The position numbers and the translations under genes are program-made. The notes beneath the pieces are model-generated. The model worked only from the letters and a program-made list of their open reading frames with translations. It was not told where the DNA came from and searched no databases. A stretch of 64,000 nt of DNA from Rhizophagus irregularis (Eukaryota > Glomeromycota > Glomeromycetes > Glomerales > Glomeraceae): positions 4,144,501 through 4,208,500 of the forward strand of contig NC_089444.1 of NCBI RefSeq assembly GCF_026210795.1, given 5' to 3'. Below are positions 1-11,575 of this stretch, one piece after another (the stretch's first letter is position 1; each line of letters starts with the position of its first letter).

Positions 1-1122
1 AACTGTTAAGAATTGTTTTTTTAGATACTTTTTTCCAGGCATCAGCAATTAAATTGATTGAATCAAAAATATCAATTGGGGGTGGAATGGGGTCTCCCTC
101 TTCATAAAAATCATAAGCTTGAATACGATTTTGACATAGCAATTTGCGATATTGTGCTTTTAAACTATAAATAATGCCTTGATCTAATGGTTGAAAAAAT
201 GATGTTGTATTTGGTGGTAAAAAATGAACCTTAACATTTGAAAGACTATTGATGTTCTCAGATTCATGACATCTAGCATTATCTATTAGTAAAATAATAT
301 GCTGATTTTCTCTAAGCATTTTGGAATTTAATCTTTCAAGATAATGTTTGAAAATACTTCTTTGCATCCAAGCTTTAGAGTTCCAATAATACCAAACAGG
401 GAGAGATCTTTTTTCAATTCCCTTTAATGCACGTGGTGTTTCATATTTATGAATAAAAACTAAAGGCAATCTTTCATCACCAGAAGCATTACAAGTTGCC
501 AAAATACTAACACGTTCTTTAGGACATTTTTTACCAAGTACAGGATCATGTGCTATTGTTTTGGATGGTTCTAAACGCCAAAAAAGAGCAGTTTCATCAC
601 AGTTCCAGATATCTTTTAGTTTATATGCTTGAAGAATTTCTCGTAATTCAGCTCTCATTTGTGGAAGTTCATCAATAGGAGCACTGCCAGCTTCTCCTTT
701 TTTTTTATATGTATGCAAATTATTTCTCTGTTTAAAGTTGCTTAACCATCCTGCAGATGCTGAAAAGTTGGTGATATCAAGTAAGTTAGCACACTCTACT
801 GCTTTTTGTTGGATAATAGGCCCATTTATAGTTAAATTTCTTGAAATTTGTTGATCAACCCAAATGCTCATTACTTCTTCTAGTTGTGGATAAACACTAG
901 ATTTTTCACGAAAATTATTTGCATTTGGTAAAGTGGTATCAATGGAAAGCCAATGTTCTGATCTTTTTAAAATATCGGAAACTGTGCTAGTGGAAATTCC
1001 ATATTGTGCTGCTAATTGAACACCACTAAGTTTTTGATCTCTTTGTTTTTCGCAGAGTTCTTTCTTTTGAGCTAATGTTAAAGATTCTTCTTTTTATTAT
1101 TCGTATCTTTGTTTTCTCTCAT
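1..1122 (-). CDS. Tigger-like DDE transposase (partial, N-terminal frameshift)
   Basis: This is a cut-and-paste transposase of the Tigger/pogo/CENP-B group, which binds the element ends and transfers them to a TA target. Reading leftward from ATG at 1122, an N-terminal helix-turn-helix (LSGVQLAAQYGISTSTVSDI) is followed by a CENP-B-like second DNA-binding region (GWLSNFKQRNNLHTYKKKGE) and a DDE_1 catalytic core. Visible catalytic residues are D in DIWNCDETALFWR, D in ILLIDNARCHE and D in FQPLDQGIIYSLK. The last two are separated by 32 residues, the DD32D spacing of Tigger. The first 13 codons are out of frame with the rest because one base is missing in an A-run near 1093. The C-terminus lies beyond position 1. 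The family is secure; activity is unlikely. Confidence 0.88.
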
Positions 1123-1360
1123 GCTAAAGTATATTTTGAAAAAAAACAGTGAGAAAAATTGTTTGCCTAATTAATAAATGATTGACATAATTATTTCGGA
1201 CTCCGAAAAAATTAATACGTCATATCAAGATTTTTTAACTATAGTTGATCTAGAATAAAATCCAATTTATGAAATATCGAGATTTTACTAATAAAGTCTG
1301 ATATATCAAGACTGTTTTAATATAGATGATTTGGTTCCAGAAGAAAAATCTGAAATAGTG

Positions 1361-1405
1361 CCAAATCCGGTTTATCGAGGATCCAATTTATCGAGATTGC
1401 CTGTG
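1361..1405. repeat. Terminal repeat of the Tigger element
   Basis: Read on the minus strand, this end contains CACAGGCAATCTCGATAAA and a further TCGATAAAC copy, the usual look of Tigger/pogo ends. It abuts a TA dinucleotide and lies within the former LINE coding frame. Confidence 0.65.
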
Positions 1406-4041
1406 TATTTCTTTCCATAATAATAAACGAGATTTATCACCCAAAATAATTTGATCTAAAAATAAAATATTCTTTTCACGAAGTCTCTCCCTATGTTTAG
1501 AATAATATGCATTAACTACAACGTCTTCTAAAGGAATTTTACCTCCTTTAATTGATGGAAAAATATTATTATCTAAATTTTCTAATGAAATATTATTATC
1601 GTAACATAATAAAAGCATATTAAGGATATAATTATTTTTTCGTGTATGCAGAATACGATTATAAGGAAGTTTTTCTATCAATGGACGTGATGTCCATAAT
1701 TGATCCTGTAAGGATTTTAAACGAATTTCAGTAATTTTTCCCAATAGACCATTGTCGTTAAGTTGAATACAAAAATCAGTAATTTTGGCTTGAAGTTGAT
1801 TGTCGTAAAAATCTCGATATCCATATATATAAGGATTATCAAGTATAGCGTTAGGTGCTGAACGAGCAAATTTTAATGTGTTTTTAAACATCCTTCTAAA
1901 AGGAATAATTAAAGCTTCTGTTTGAATTTTTGATAAAGCCATAACTTGCGACCAGTATTCAACTCTAGGGATGATAATTCTATTAAATATATATAAAATA
2001 TATTTATCAGTAATCTTTTTTTTATACATAAGATTAACTAAATGGTCTATTTCATTCTTAATCTTGAACATCAAATAGTTTCCATCGAGTTCAATATTGA
2101 AATACACTCCCAGGATACGCATAGGTTCGTGTGGATGTTTGGCTTTAATATTAATTTCTTCACGACCAAACTTGATTGAGATTTTATCATTATAATTATG
2201 AGAATATTTACGCTTCTCAGTTGTAGTCATCATCATAAGCTCAGACTTTTCTTTGTTGATTTGAATATCATTAAGACGATAAAATGTATCAGCGATGTAT
2301 AACATTTTTTCCAATTTTGATTTTTCGTCAGTAATCCATTGAGTATCATCCATATACGCCATAATGGAAACATTTTGTTGATTAAGAACACCTTCTTCTT
2401 GAACAACTGATTTTGATATACAAGAAATATTATATCCCAATTGTTGTTTATCAATTTCTGCTAAAAGAGGATCATAATAAATACACCAAAGCAACGGTGA
2501 AATCACTTCTCCTTGATCTATTCTGGTAAGAACATTATAAGGTGCAGTTTTACCATACGCAGTGATTACTTGATTTTTTCTATCTTTAAAAAGTTCTAAA
2601 ATAAAGGACGAAAAATCATTAGGAATTTTAATTCTATCCATCGCTTTTTTGAGTTGAAAGATATTCACACGATCATAAGCCTTTCCCATATCCTGAGAGA
2701 GTATCCATAATTCATTATTATTATCGATTGAATCTTGAATAACTTCGTTCATAATTCTTATCAGTTCAAATGTTGATTGTTTAGGCAGACCAGCGAATTG
2801 GTTTGCCATTAATACATTATTATCTTTTAAAATAATTGCTAAATGACGATTTAGCAAAGAAATGAGTGCTTTCCGAGTGGTTTCTAAAAGAGTAATAGGG
2901 CGAGAGTTTGATAATTCACAATTAAAGGCTTTAGGTTTAGCAATAGGAAAGACCATTGCTTCTTTCCATTGTTTCAGTAAATAGCCCAATTCTATAATTT
3001 TACAAATTAAATAATATAAAATATGATTACAATCATCACTTAGATGTTTCAACATTTCATTTGACATGCCAGAAGGTCCTGTTGCTTTTCCATTAGATAA
3101 TTGTCAAATAATATCTAACCATTCATCATAAGATGAAGCATCCATAATGCTAGAATATATATTTTCGTTGATATGAGGCTGTGGTTTATACTGTTCCTTC
3201 CATCTTCCTTGTATTGGTTTCTTTCTATTAACAGATCCCGCCACTGTCTGAAAATGACGATTTGTTTCTTCTATCACCTGATTCTCATCTGTAATTAAAA
3301 CTTCGTTACCATTATGATCTTTCTTATAAATTTTTTCAATTGAAATAGAAACCATTTCTTTTTCTGTAATAGATTGAATCATTCTTCCTTGATCATCTTT
3401 ATAATTATCACAACGCTTCTTGATGTTAGAGATAATTTGTTCTTGTTCCATAATATTAAGTTCAAGTTTAAAAACAATTCTCAATTGTTTTCTAATTTCA
3501 TTAAGTTCATCAAGATAACTATGGAACTGTTCATTATTTAAAAAGGTAAAAATAGTATCAGAAGTAACTAACTCATACTTGTCTTTTAATTTAATTATCG
3601 TGTTTTGATAATTAATCCATTTGTCGATCATTTCCTGATTTGGATAGTTTCTTAATCCTGTGATACATGAACGGATTTCTTGAATACGATTAATGATATA
3701 TCTTAAATCAAAATAAACTGACAACTTTTTCTCAGGAGCACATTTGATTTTCTGTTTTATAACCTTTTTGTTTTTTATATTTTCATTAGCAGATTTCATG
3801 ATAAGTTGTCTAAGAGAATCCCACATATGATCAACATGTTTTCTTTTCGTAATCGATTTATCCTTTAATTTTAGTCTTTCGATTTCATGATCCAAACCAG
3901 CACGGAAATTGTCCCATGTGAATTCATCATCATCCTGATCCATTTCCTCATATAAAAAGACAGTACGAGTTATTTTCTTTTTACTTTTGTTAATCTTAGG
4001 TAATGTTTTTCCTATAAACAATTGTGTATCAAGCGATAAAG
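1406..4041 (-). pseudogene. LINE 1 ORF2, reverse transcriptase portion
   Basis: This segment would copy the element's RNA into DNA at a nicked chromosomal target. From high to low coordinates it holds the linker after the endonuclease and then a reverse transcriptase with RPITLLE, LSQDMGKAYDRV, RIDQGEVISPLLWC and the catalytic box AYMDDTQW (about 2340-2365). A thumb region follows. An in-frame TGA at 3104-3106 splits it: the frame continues unchanged through LSNGKATGPSG to the RT core, so this is a nonsense change, most simply CGA to TGA. The C-terminus is cut by the Tigger end. Sequence close to LINE 2 motifs supports the LINE assignment. The first part has no ATG because it continues from the endonuclease across the MITE at 4042-4795. 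Confidence 0.9.
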
Positions 4042-4795
4042 TAAGGTTGCTGGGCGAAACTAAGTAGTTTAGACAATTGTTGAAATTGAAACTAGTTGAA
4101 ACATTTTATTAAAAAATTAAAAATTTGCGAAACTGTGAAACTGACGAAACTGGTAAAACTGTGAAAGGTTTAGACATATTTTTATATAGTAATTAATAAA
4201 GTTTACCATTTATTATAATAAATTATATGATTTAATATAAATTTAATCAGTTTTGCAATTATAAAATTTAATATACATTATATTAATTATTTAAATCATT
4301 ATATATAAATATTAAAATATATAGTAAGTTTAATTAATAATTAGTTTTATAATTTTACTTTTTATATATTATTATTAGTACAGTCAGATCTTTATATAGT
4401 TATCTAATCGATTCTGACTATATAGAGGCTTTTACTATGATGTAATTATATAAAGATTTTTCTATATAATAAGTATATAAATTAGTTTTTCCCAAAGATA
4501 TGATTATATAAAGAAATTTTATATGATGTAACTATATGGAATGTTACTATATGGAAGTCTAACTATATTTATTAATAATTATTAATTAATATATAATATT
4601 TATTTATAAAAAATTTATTTAAATATATATAATAATGTATTAATAATTATTTATTTTAAATTTTATTAATTAGAAAGTTTAGACATAGTTTAGACATTTA
4701 GCTATTGTCGAAACCTTTTGTCATAGTTTAAACTATTACTAATTAAAGTTTAGACTTTTATCAAAAGTTAAAGTGAGTTTAGCCAAGCAACCTTA
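4042..4795. mobile_element. hAT-like MITE in LINE 1
   Basis: The ends are TAAGGTTGCT and, inverted, AGCAACCTTA, with further match into GGxxAAAC. Flanking 8-mers are CGATAAAG (4034-4041) and TGATAAAG (4796-4803), matching at seven of eight positions, so an 8-bp target duplication as made by hAT elements. Removing it puts the LINE frame back in phase (TVTLS then LDTQLFIGK). No coding capacity; the interior is AT-rich. A second member with perfect ends lies at 36272-36515. Confidence 0.8.
4381..4565. mobile_element. Possible small TA-flanked MITE nested in the hAT-like MITE
   Basis: The left end CAGTCAGATCTTTATATAGT and the inverted right end TAGTTAGACTTCCATATAGT are similar, and both sides carry TA. 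This suggests a mariner/pogo-type miniature element. The match is imperfect and the region is AT-rich, so it is only a candidate. Confidence 0.4.
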
Positions 4796-5318
4796 TGATA
4801 AAGTGACAGTATTATGATCCGTTGTAAAATGATCATTTTCTATTACAGTACTATTCAAACTTTGGCCAAGTATTGGTAATGAAGCCCAAATATAATCTAT
4901 TCTTGATTTTTCATTAGAATTATTAGGTGGAATATAAGTATATATATTTTCATCGTCTTCATTAAATATTGGAATTGTATCCAAGAGGTGTCTGTTTTCT
5001 AGCATTTTAAACAATTTGAAGTACCATCTATTAGAAATAAACGCCATCAAGTATTTTCTATAATTAATATTGAAATCACCCATAATGATTATTTCCATAT
5101 TCTTGTTTTTCACTTCATCGATAATATTTTCTATGTATTGATATAGCTCTTCGATTTGTGTTCTTTCTTTTTTATTAGCGTTAATGTACACCTGAATCAA
5201 CCTAACATTTTTCTTTTGACTAAAATTTAAGTCTAAATATAAAACACGGCCTTTGTGACCAACCGCTTTATGAACAAATATATCGTATTTATCGCTAACG
5301 ATAATTCCTACGCCTTGA
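4796..5318 (-). pseudogene. LINE 1 ORF2, C-terminal half of the endonuclease
   Basis: This is the second half of an apurinic/apyrimidinic-type endonuclease (exonuclease-endonuclease-phosphatase fold), the enzyme that nicks target DNA for LINE integration. Visible motifs are QGVGIIVSDKYDIFVHKA, the catalytic MGDFN, SRIDYIWA and TTDHNTV, in family order. The frame starts at the edge of the CACTA-type element (5319) and stops in the MITE at 4795. Across the CACTA insertion the two LINE halves are out of phase by one base, so the gene already had, or later gained, a one-base deletion there. Confidence 0.85.
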
Positions 5319-8128
5319 CACTAGTCAAAAAAGGAATATTCGGCCTTAATACAATTTGGCCTATATTCGACTAGAATTAATAAAATTTAACTTCAATTAG
5401 TAAAGATCTACGATTAGACATATATTCAACCTAGTTGAATTATGTTAATCAAACGTTACGCATTACGCGATACGCGTATTAAAATAAAAGTTTAAAAAAG
5501 GATGATCCTTTTTTAAACTTTTTTAATTTCTTCTTTCCCTCCTCGCCCTTTCCCTTCTTTCGTTCCCCTTTTTTTTCGTCCCAGTTTTTCTTCTTTTCCT
5601 TTCCCTCCCTTCGTTCTCCTTTCCCTTCCTTCGCTTTTCCCTTCCTTACCCTTTTCCCTTTCCTTTCGTCACTTATCTCTTTTGAAGGTATACATATACC
5701 TTCGAATTTTTACTTTTTTTAATGAAACGTTTCACTAACGTTTTCGTTTTTTTCTTTTTTAGATTCAAGACGCCCATTTAAAAGGCTCGGGTGGGCTTCC
5801 GAAGTATGGAAAAACCAAGTTTCGTAAGTACGAAACTTGGTTTATTTATTTATTTTTTTAATTTAGTATGAACGGTTACTAACCGTTCTTTTATTACTTT
5901 TTTTTTAGATTTGGCCGTTTGGGTGGGCTTCCGAAGTATGGAAAAACCAAGTTTCGTAAATACGAAACTTGGTTTATTTATTTATTTTTTTTAATTTAGT
6001 ATATGAACAGTTACTAACCGTTTTTTTATTACTTTTTTTTTAGATTTGGCCGTTCGGGTGGGCTTCCGAAGTATGGAAAAACCAAGTTTCGCAAGTACGA
6101 AACTTGGTTTATTTATTATTTTTTTTAATTTAGTATGAACGATTACTAACCATTCTTTTATTACTTTTTTTTTAGATTCGGCCGTTCGGGTGGGCTTCCG
6201 AAGTATGTAAAAACCAAGTTTCGTAAGTACGAAACTTGGTTTATTATTTTTTTTTTAAATTTAATATGAATGATTACTAACCGTTCTTTTTTTACTTTTT
6301 AGGTTCGGCCGTTCGGGTGGGCTTCCGTGTTCTGAAGAATGGGAAAATTCCAAAGATTCGTAAGAATCTTGGATTTTTTTTTTATTTTTTTAAAAAAATA
6401 TTATGAACGGTTACTAATAACCGTTCTTTTCTATTTTTTAGGATCGGGTGGGCTTCCAAAGAACGGAAAACCAAGAAACCAAGATTCGTAAGTAAGTACG
6501 AATCTTGGTTTAATTTTTTTATTTTTTTTTAATATATGAACGGTTACTAATAACCGTTCTTTTTTTTTATAGGTTTGGGTGGGCTTCTGAAGAACGAAAA
6601 CCCAAAGATTCATTCGTAAGTACGAATCTTCAATCTTTTTTTATTTTTGATTATTACGAATGGTTTACTAACCATTCTTTCTTTTTTTTATAGGTTTGTG
6701 AGCTTCCGAGGATCAGGAAAAGGAGAACTAAGGTTCATTACGAACCTTGGATTTTTTTTTAATATTATAAACGGTTTCTAACCATTCTTTTTCTTTTATT
6801 TTTATAGGTTCGGTTGGCTTCTGAAACCAAGATTCGTAAGTACGAGTACGAATCTTGATTTTTGTTTTTTTTTATCATTTTGGAATGGTTTACTAACCGT
6901 TCCTTTCTTTTTTTTTATAGGTTCGTCCATTTGGGTGAGTTTCCGAAGAACGAAGAACGGAAAAAACTAAGATTCGTAAGTATTCCGTATTATGAATCTT
7001 AGTTTTTTTTTCTTTTTTTTTATTCTTATTATTATAAACGGTTACTAACTGTTCTTATTCTTTTTTTATAGGTTTCGGTGGGCTTCTGAAGAACGAAAAA
7101 GAACTAAGATTTGTAAGTATTACGAATCTTAGTAGTTCTTTTTTTGAAAAAAAGAAACGTTATACTGTATTAACGTTTCTATTTCTTTATTTTGTAGGAA
7201 CTCTGGGGCTTTCTTTCTCTCTTCCCTCTCACCTTCCCTCTCCTCTTTCGTTATTTTCCGCCATTCCTCTATCTCTTACTTTTGTAGGACGCTTTCTTGG
7301 AATTTTCTTCAGCTTCAGTAGATTTCTTTAGTAGAACGTATAAATCAACGTCTTGGAATTGGTAAGTTTTTTTTTTTATTATTAATTTTGATTTTTTTTA
7401 TTGATTTTTTTTATCTTATAATTTGTAGAAATCAACAGTTTCGCACTTCCTGAATCGAATTGGTAAGTTTTCACTTAAAAACTTTTTTTAAAAATTTTTT
7501 TTTATTATTAATTAATTTTTTTATTATCTTATTTTGTAGTTTCGGCTTCCTTATCCCGGATGATAGGATCGATTAGTAAGTTCCAAAACGGTTCGTTTTG
7601 AAACTTTTTTTTTAAAGTTTTGTTTTTCTGAATTTTTATTTCAGATCAGACTTGGACTTTATTTTTTTTCTTTAGTTATAGTGAGATGACTTTTAATATT
7701 CGTTCTTTTCAAGATGTGATCATGTGATTGTGAAATTATGTATAATTATTTTATTTATACATTAGATAGATACTAATATATATGTACTGTATATTTAAGT
7801 TGTTTTAATAAATTAATAAATTTGAAATTGAACTAAATTAATAAATAAATATTGAGACAAAATTTTGTGACAAATAATCATCCGAACTGCGCCTCAATTT
7901 GACGCCACTATTAGACCTAAATTCAACCTAAATTCAACCTAAATTCAATCTAGTCAAATTTAGGTCGAATGGTAGTGTAGTGATGGCCAAATTTTCTTTC
8001 CGAATTTGAGACGATTGGCACCCTAAATGCGCCAAAAATTTGACCTCAATTTGACACAGGTTAGATCATCATTCGACTTATATTCGACCTGGTCAAATTT
8101 AGGCCGAATTGTCTTTTTTTGACTAGTG
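5319..8128. mobile_element. Non-autonomous CACTA-type element A
   Basis: The ends are CACTAGTCAAAAAA and, inverted, CACTAGTCAAAAAAA, followed inside by matching GGCC-containing subterminal DNA. Flanks are TGA at 5316-5318 and TGA at 8129-8131, the 3-bp target duplication typical of CACTA/EnSpm. There is no transposase. The interior holds a pyrimidine-rich stretch (about 5510-5680), the intron-like module array (about 5761-7690) and AT-rich DNA. It sits in the endonuclease of LINE 1. Confidence 0.85.
5761..7690 (+). repeat. Array A of intron-like hairpin modules
   Basis: Roughly 15 tandem units read on the plus strand. In the first clear unit a 47-base exon-like block (5909-5955) is bounded by an 85-base intron-like block (5824-5908). 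Its donor is GTAAGT in the loop region of a hairpin with arms CCAAGTTTCG (5815-5824) and CGAAACTTGG (5831-5840). A second hairpin GAACGG/CCGTTC (5870-5888) exposes TTACTAA, a branch-point-like motif; then a T-run and TTTTAG follow. Later units change the stem bases but keep the pairing (for example AAGATTCG with CGAATCTT). Exon lengths are not multiples of three, so no protein is implied. Confidence 0.85.
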
Positions 8129-8360
8129 TGACCTTTACCCCTTGTTGTGAATAATCAAAATAACCATGGAAACTGAATTGTCGTTGCCAAATTTTCGATT
8201 GTCTATAAGAAAGATTAGTCTCGACTAATCCATATATGTTGATATCATTATTTTTCATAGCATCTAACGTGAAAATTAATTTGTCTTCACTAAGAGTACG
8301 AATATTCGTAGTAGCTATTTTCGTTATTGAAGAATTTTTCAAAGAATTTTTTGTGATTAA
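8129..8360 (-). pseudogene. LINE 1 ORF2, N-terminal part of the endonuclease
   Basis: The frame begins ITKIATTNIRTLSEDKL and includes NIYGLVETNLS, with the conserved N and E residues of AP endonuclease-type LINE nucleases, ending FHGYFDYSQQGVKV at the CACTA-type insertion. It continues, after that insertion, at 5318. The start is cut by another transposon end at 8361, so the ATG that reads into that end (MLITKNSL) is not necessarily native. Confidence 0.8.
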
Positions 8361-8760
8361 CACAGGTCGAAAGATGCCAAATCAGTCACCAACCAGTCAA
8401 CAATCGGATACCCGATTGATGCCTGGTTGGTGACTGATTTTTTCAATTTGATACCAATCGGGCTGTCCGATTGATAGTTGATTTCCGCCAAAATCTGACA
8501 ACAACCGGCTATCATCCAGGCTGCCCGATTGGTGTCACATTGAGAGTCAATTGATGGCTGAACGATGGTCAATTGATGGTCAATTGATGGTCAATTGATA
8601 ACCTTATTTGATTTGCTTAATCCGACAGCAATCAGACAGTATCTGATTAATGACCGATTGGTAGCGTATTGATGACTGATTGATAATGTATTGATGACTG
8701 ATTAATAGCTGATTTGTAATAGCCGATTGGTAAATGGACTAATAATTGGTTTTATAAAAT
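8361..8760. mobile_element. Left end of a CACTA-type element (right end not found)
   Basis: CACAGGTCGAAA at 8361 matches the ends of the complete fold-back element at 28152. Subterminal repeats follow: CCAATCGG / CCGATTGG variants, and GGTCAATTGAT three times near 8565-8600. The flank is TAA, so a partner end followed by TAA is expected to the right, but I do not see one; the element may be truncated or its other end decayed. Confidence 0.55.
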
Positions 8761-9149
8761 ATTTATAATGCACCTATTTTATTTATTATATATTTATTTA
8801 CGCATTATTAATTACAAATTATTAAGAACAATGGTTTTAATTCCAGCCTACATGCGCTTTATTAATTACAATTTACAATATATTCAAAAATTTGATTGTA
8901 CAATCATAGTTGTAAATATAATTTATTATTTCAAATGGGACTTATATCAATGTTTACAATCATAATAAAAAGTAATATGATTAAGCAAAAATCGGTATGT
9001 TTTTGTTTCTGATTGTTCTGATTGCTAAGAACAGGAACGAATTTAAAAATAAAGAATTGATAAATGTTATACATTAAACGAACAAACAAGTTATTAGTAA
9101 TAAATGGTGATGAAATCTTGCTTACCAAACTTCTAACAAATGTCCGTTA
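8761..9149. other. AT-rich stretch with no recognised feature
   Basis: Low-complexity AT-rich DNA; short open frames only, none with a recognisable domain. Confidence 0.5.
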
Positions 9150-10555
9150 GAAATCGAGTTTTCCGATTACTGAAAGTAGGAACAGCTTAAAGACCATCAT
9201 GTTAATCATCGAATGAAGATCAGTTTCACTCACCTCTAATGAAATTCGTCAAAATCGATAGATATACAATTCGTTTCTAAAAATGAAATAAAATACGGTT
9301 CATTTCTGATTTTTTGAGAAATCTTGCGAATTAGAATATGAATAAGGGCGTACATTAATTGATCAATCAACATGAGCAACTATTTAATAAAGAACTGCTG
9401 ACAAATGCAATAATTAATTTTTGCTCCTCGGCACAGTACTTCAACGTGTAATTTAGCTACTGATATCACCTTGATTACATTTCGTCAGAAATTGAGTTAT
9501 CCAATTGCTGAAAGTAGGAGCAATTTAAATCTGACTGAAACGTTAATTATTGACATGTTAATTATCTCAACGAATTGTGCTAAGAATGAACTCACCTTTA
9601 ATAAAGTTTGTCAAAATCGGTAGATACACAATTCGCTATTGATCGCAGAAAATATGTCGGTAGGGTGAGAATCGGCAGTGTTTTTGATTTTTCAAGAAAT
9701 CTCACGTATTAGCTAATCCTACAAAATATGAGTAGTAAAGTGCACGTTAATCAATCAATCAACGCAACCATCAAATGGCATGACTACTACATCTCCACCG
9801 CTAACAAACAGTAGACTTTTCGCTCTTTTTGATATACATGAAAAAATACACATAACTATGTTATATATCAAAAAAAAGCACTCCATTAGCCACTATAAAA
9901 CTGGTCATAGTTACTGATATCAGAAATCGAGTTTGCCGATTGCTGAAAGTAGGAGCAATTTAAAGATACCGTCACGTTAATTATCTAAACGAATTGTGCT
10001 AGGAATGAACTCACCTTTAAAGTTCGTCAAACCCGGTAGTTACACTTTGCTTCTGATTGAAGAAAATGAATTTAAAATATATGTCGGTAGGGTGAAAATC
10101 GGCAGTGTTTATTTCCGATTTTTGAGAAATCTCATGTATTAGCTAATCCTACAAAATATGAGTAAGGCATACGTTAATCAATCAATCAACGCAACAATTA
10201 AATGGCACGATCATTACATATACCACCATAAAAATGGTCATAGCTACTGATATCAGAGATCGAGTTTGCCGATTGCTGAAAGTAGGAACAATTTAAAGAT
10301 ACTGTCACGTTAATTATCTAAACGAATTGTGCTAGAAATGAACTCACCTTTAAAGTTCGTCAAAACCGGTAGATACACTTCGTTTCTGATTGCAGAAAAT
10401 GAATTTAAAAATATATGTCGGTAGGGTGAAAATCGGCAGTGTTTCATTTCTGATTTTCAAGAAATCTCATGTATTAGCTAATCCTACAAAATATGACCCA
10501 CGATCGGTTAATATTTCTTTTGGGCAGTAAGGCATACGTATCAATCAATCAACAC
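9150..10555. repeat. Four diverged direct repeat copies of about 335 bp
   Basis: Copies start near 9150, 9488, 9923 and 10256, each with GAAATCGAGTTTGCCGATTG, then GAACTCACCTTTAA, then TCAAAATCGGTAGATACAC, then a run ending CTAATCCTACAAAATATGA and ATCAATCAATCAACGCAACC. Copies 3 and 4 are most alike. Copy 2 is followed by about 100 extra bases. No reading frame is shared, so this looks like non-coding satellite-like or transposon DNA. Confidence 0.75.
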
Positions 10556-11466
10556 AACCATTAAAAAACTGAAGGCTTTTCGCTCCTTCGTTACGAGATA
10601 GTATTCCCAACATGTGATTTTACAAAAAATGTCTGCTCTTAATGTGGAAGGTACTTAGGAACCACCTTGTCTCCCGATTAATGAGACCCTAGATCAGAGG
10701 AGGCTAGCCTATCAGGTACAAGTACCTTACAACTTCATCCCTAGGTAGTCAAAAATCTCGGGTGGTTCCAGACCACAGCGTACTATATGTAAAAATATGC
10801 ATGAAAAAAAATACATAACTAGAATGTTATATCAAAAAAAAAGTATACCTATTATTACTTACCATAATACCATTAGACCCATCAGTCAGGCTTGCCTCTA
10901 AATGAAGTTTATCAAAATCGGTATATACACATTTCATTTCTGATCGCTGAAAACAAATAAAGTTTATTTCGTTAGAAGTGAAAATCAGTACAAATATTCG
11001 CTTACCATTTTTAAAGTTATACTCAGTAAAATGAAAATTGAAAGAAATATGCATCGTCATTCTATATTTCACTTCGATTGAGTGTGAGGAGCAAAGAAGC
11101 ATTAAATTCATCAAAAAATCGGCACGTTCTCGCACCTATAAAAACAGGAGGATATTTGAAACACAACTCAATGAAACCTGTTTTACAAAAAGAAAATAGT
11201 GAAGGTTAGCGATAAATAACAGATTCCGTATCTGTCTCCAGAATAAAATTAGAATATTCCCGTTCTCGATTGTTGAATGTGAAAGTGCTTATTATTATTA
11301 ATTTGTTATAAACTCGTACAGCTGAGTAACTGACATACCAGTATGTCAACCATTGTCAGTGAACGAGTCCAATAATTTCACACCATATATATGGGCGTAG
11401 AAAGTAAACGGTGATATAATAAGCAAAAATAGACAAAAAATAGGCAACGCTTTCGTAAGATGGTAT
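10556..11466. other. Region with a more diverged repeat copy, no gene seen
   Basis: 10860-11140 again contains TATCAAAATCGGTATATACAC and CATTTCTGATCGCTGAAAAC, so it is probably a fifth, old copy of the preceding repeat. 10560-10790 is a less AT-rich piece with GGAACCACC and its inverted GGTGGTTCC, which I cannot assign. Confidence 0.4.
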
Positions 11467-11575
11467 AAGAAAAATTCGCAAATAGGCAAAACGGCAAAAA
11501 GAAGAAAAATTCGCAAATAGGCAAACGGCAAAAATAAGAAATTCGCAAATAGGCAAAATGGTAAAAAAAAATATT
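11467..11575. repeat. Short tandem repeat AAATTCGCAAATAGGC
   Basis: Three near-identical copies of AAATTCGCAAATAGGCAAA, spaced by about 35-40 bases with purine-rich spacers. The open frames on the minus strand here (repeated CxFANF-like peptides) are by-products of the repeat. Confidence 0.7.

Larger units (their letters stand above)
1..1405 (-). mobile_element. Tigger/pogo-type DNA transposon, cut by the left edge
   Basis: A Tigger-like transposase frame fills 1-1122. The sequence then ends near 1405 in a terminal repeat with repeated TCGATAAA motifs, typical of pogo/Tigger ends. Directly right of 1405 lies TA (1406-1407), the expected target of this superfamily. The LINE frame to the right runs into this repeat, so its last five codons (HRQSR) are transposon DNA: the transposon jumped into the LINE. 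The other end lies outside the window, so the exact boundary rests on one side only. Confidence 0.8.
1406..8360 (-). mobile_element. LINE 1, non-LTR retrotransposon, dead and fragmented
   Basis: Three collinear pieces on the minus strand (8129-8360, 4796-5318, 1406-4041) together read as apurinic endonuclease followed by reverse transcriptase of one LINE. Insertions at 4042-4795 and 5319-8128 split them, and the Tigger element cuts the 3' end before any RNase H domain is reached. Upstream of 8360 the element is replaced by another transposon end, so ORF1 and the 5' UTR are not seen. The coding DNA is much more AT-rich than LINE 2 at the right edge, so this is a different lineage. Confidence 0.88.

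Noticed and set aside
6431-6613. Open frame within array A
   Set aside because: It runs through exon-like and intron-like units and is a by-product of the repeat.
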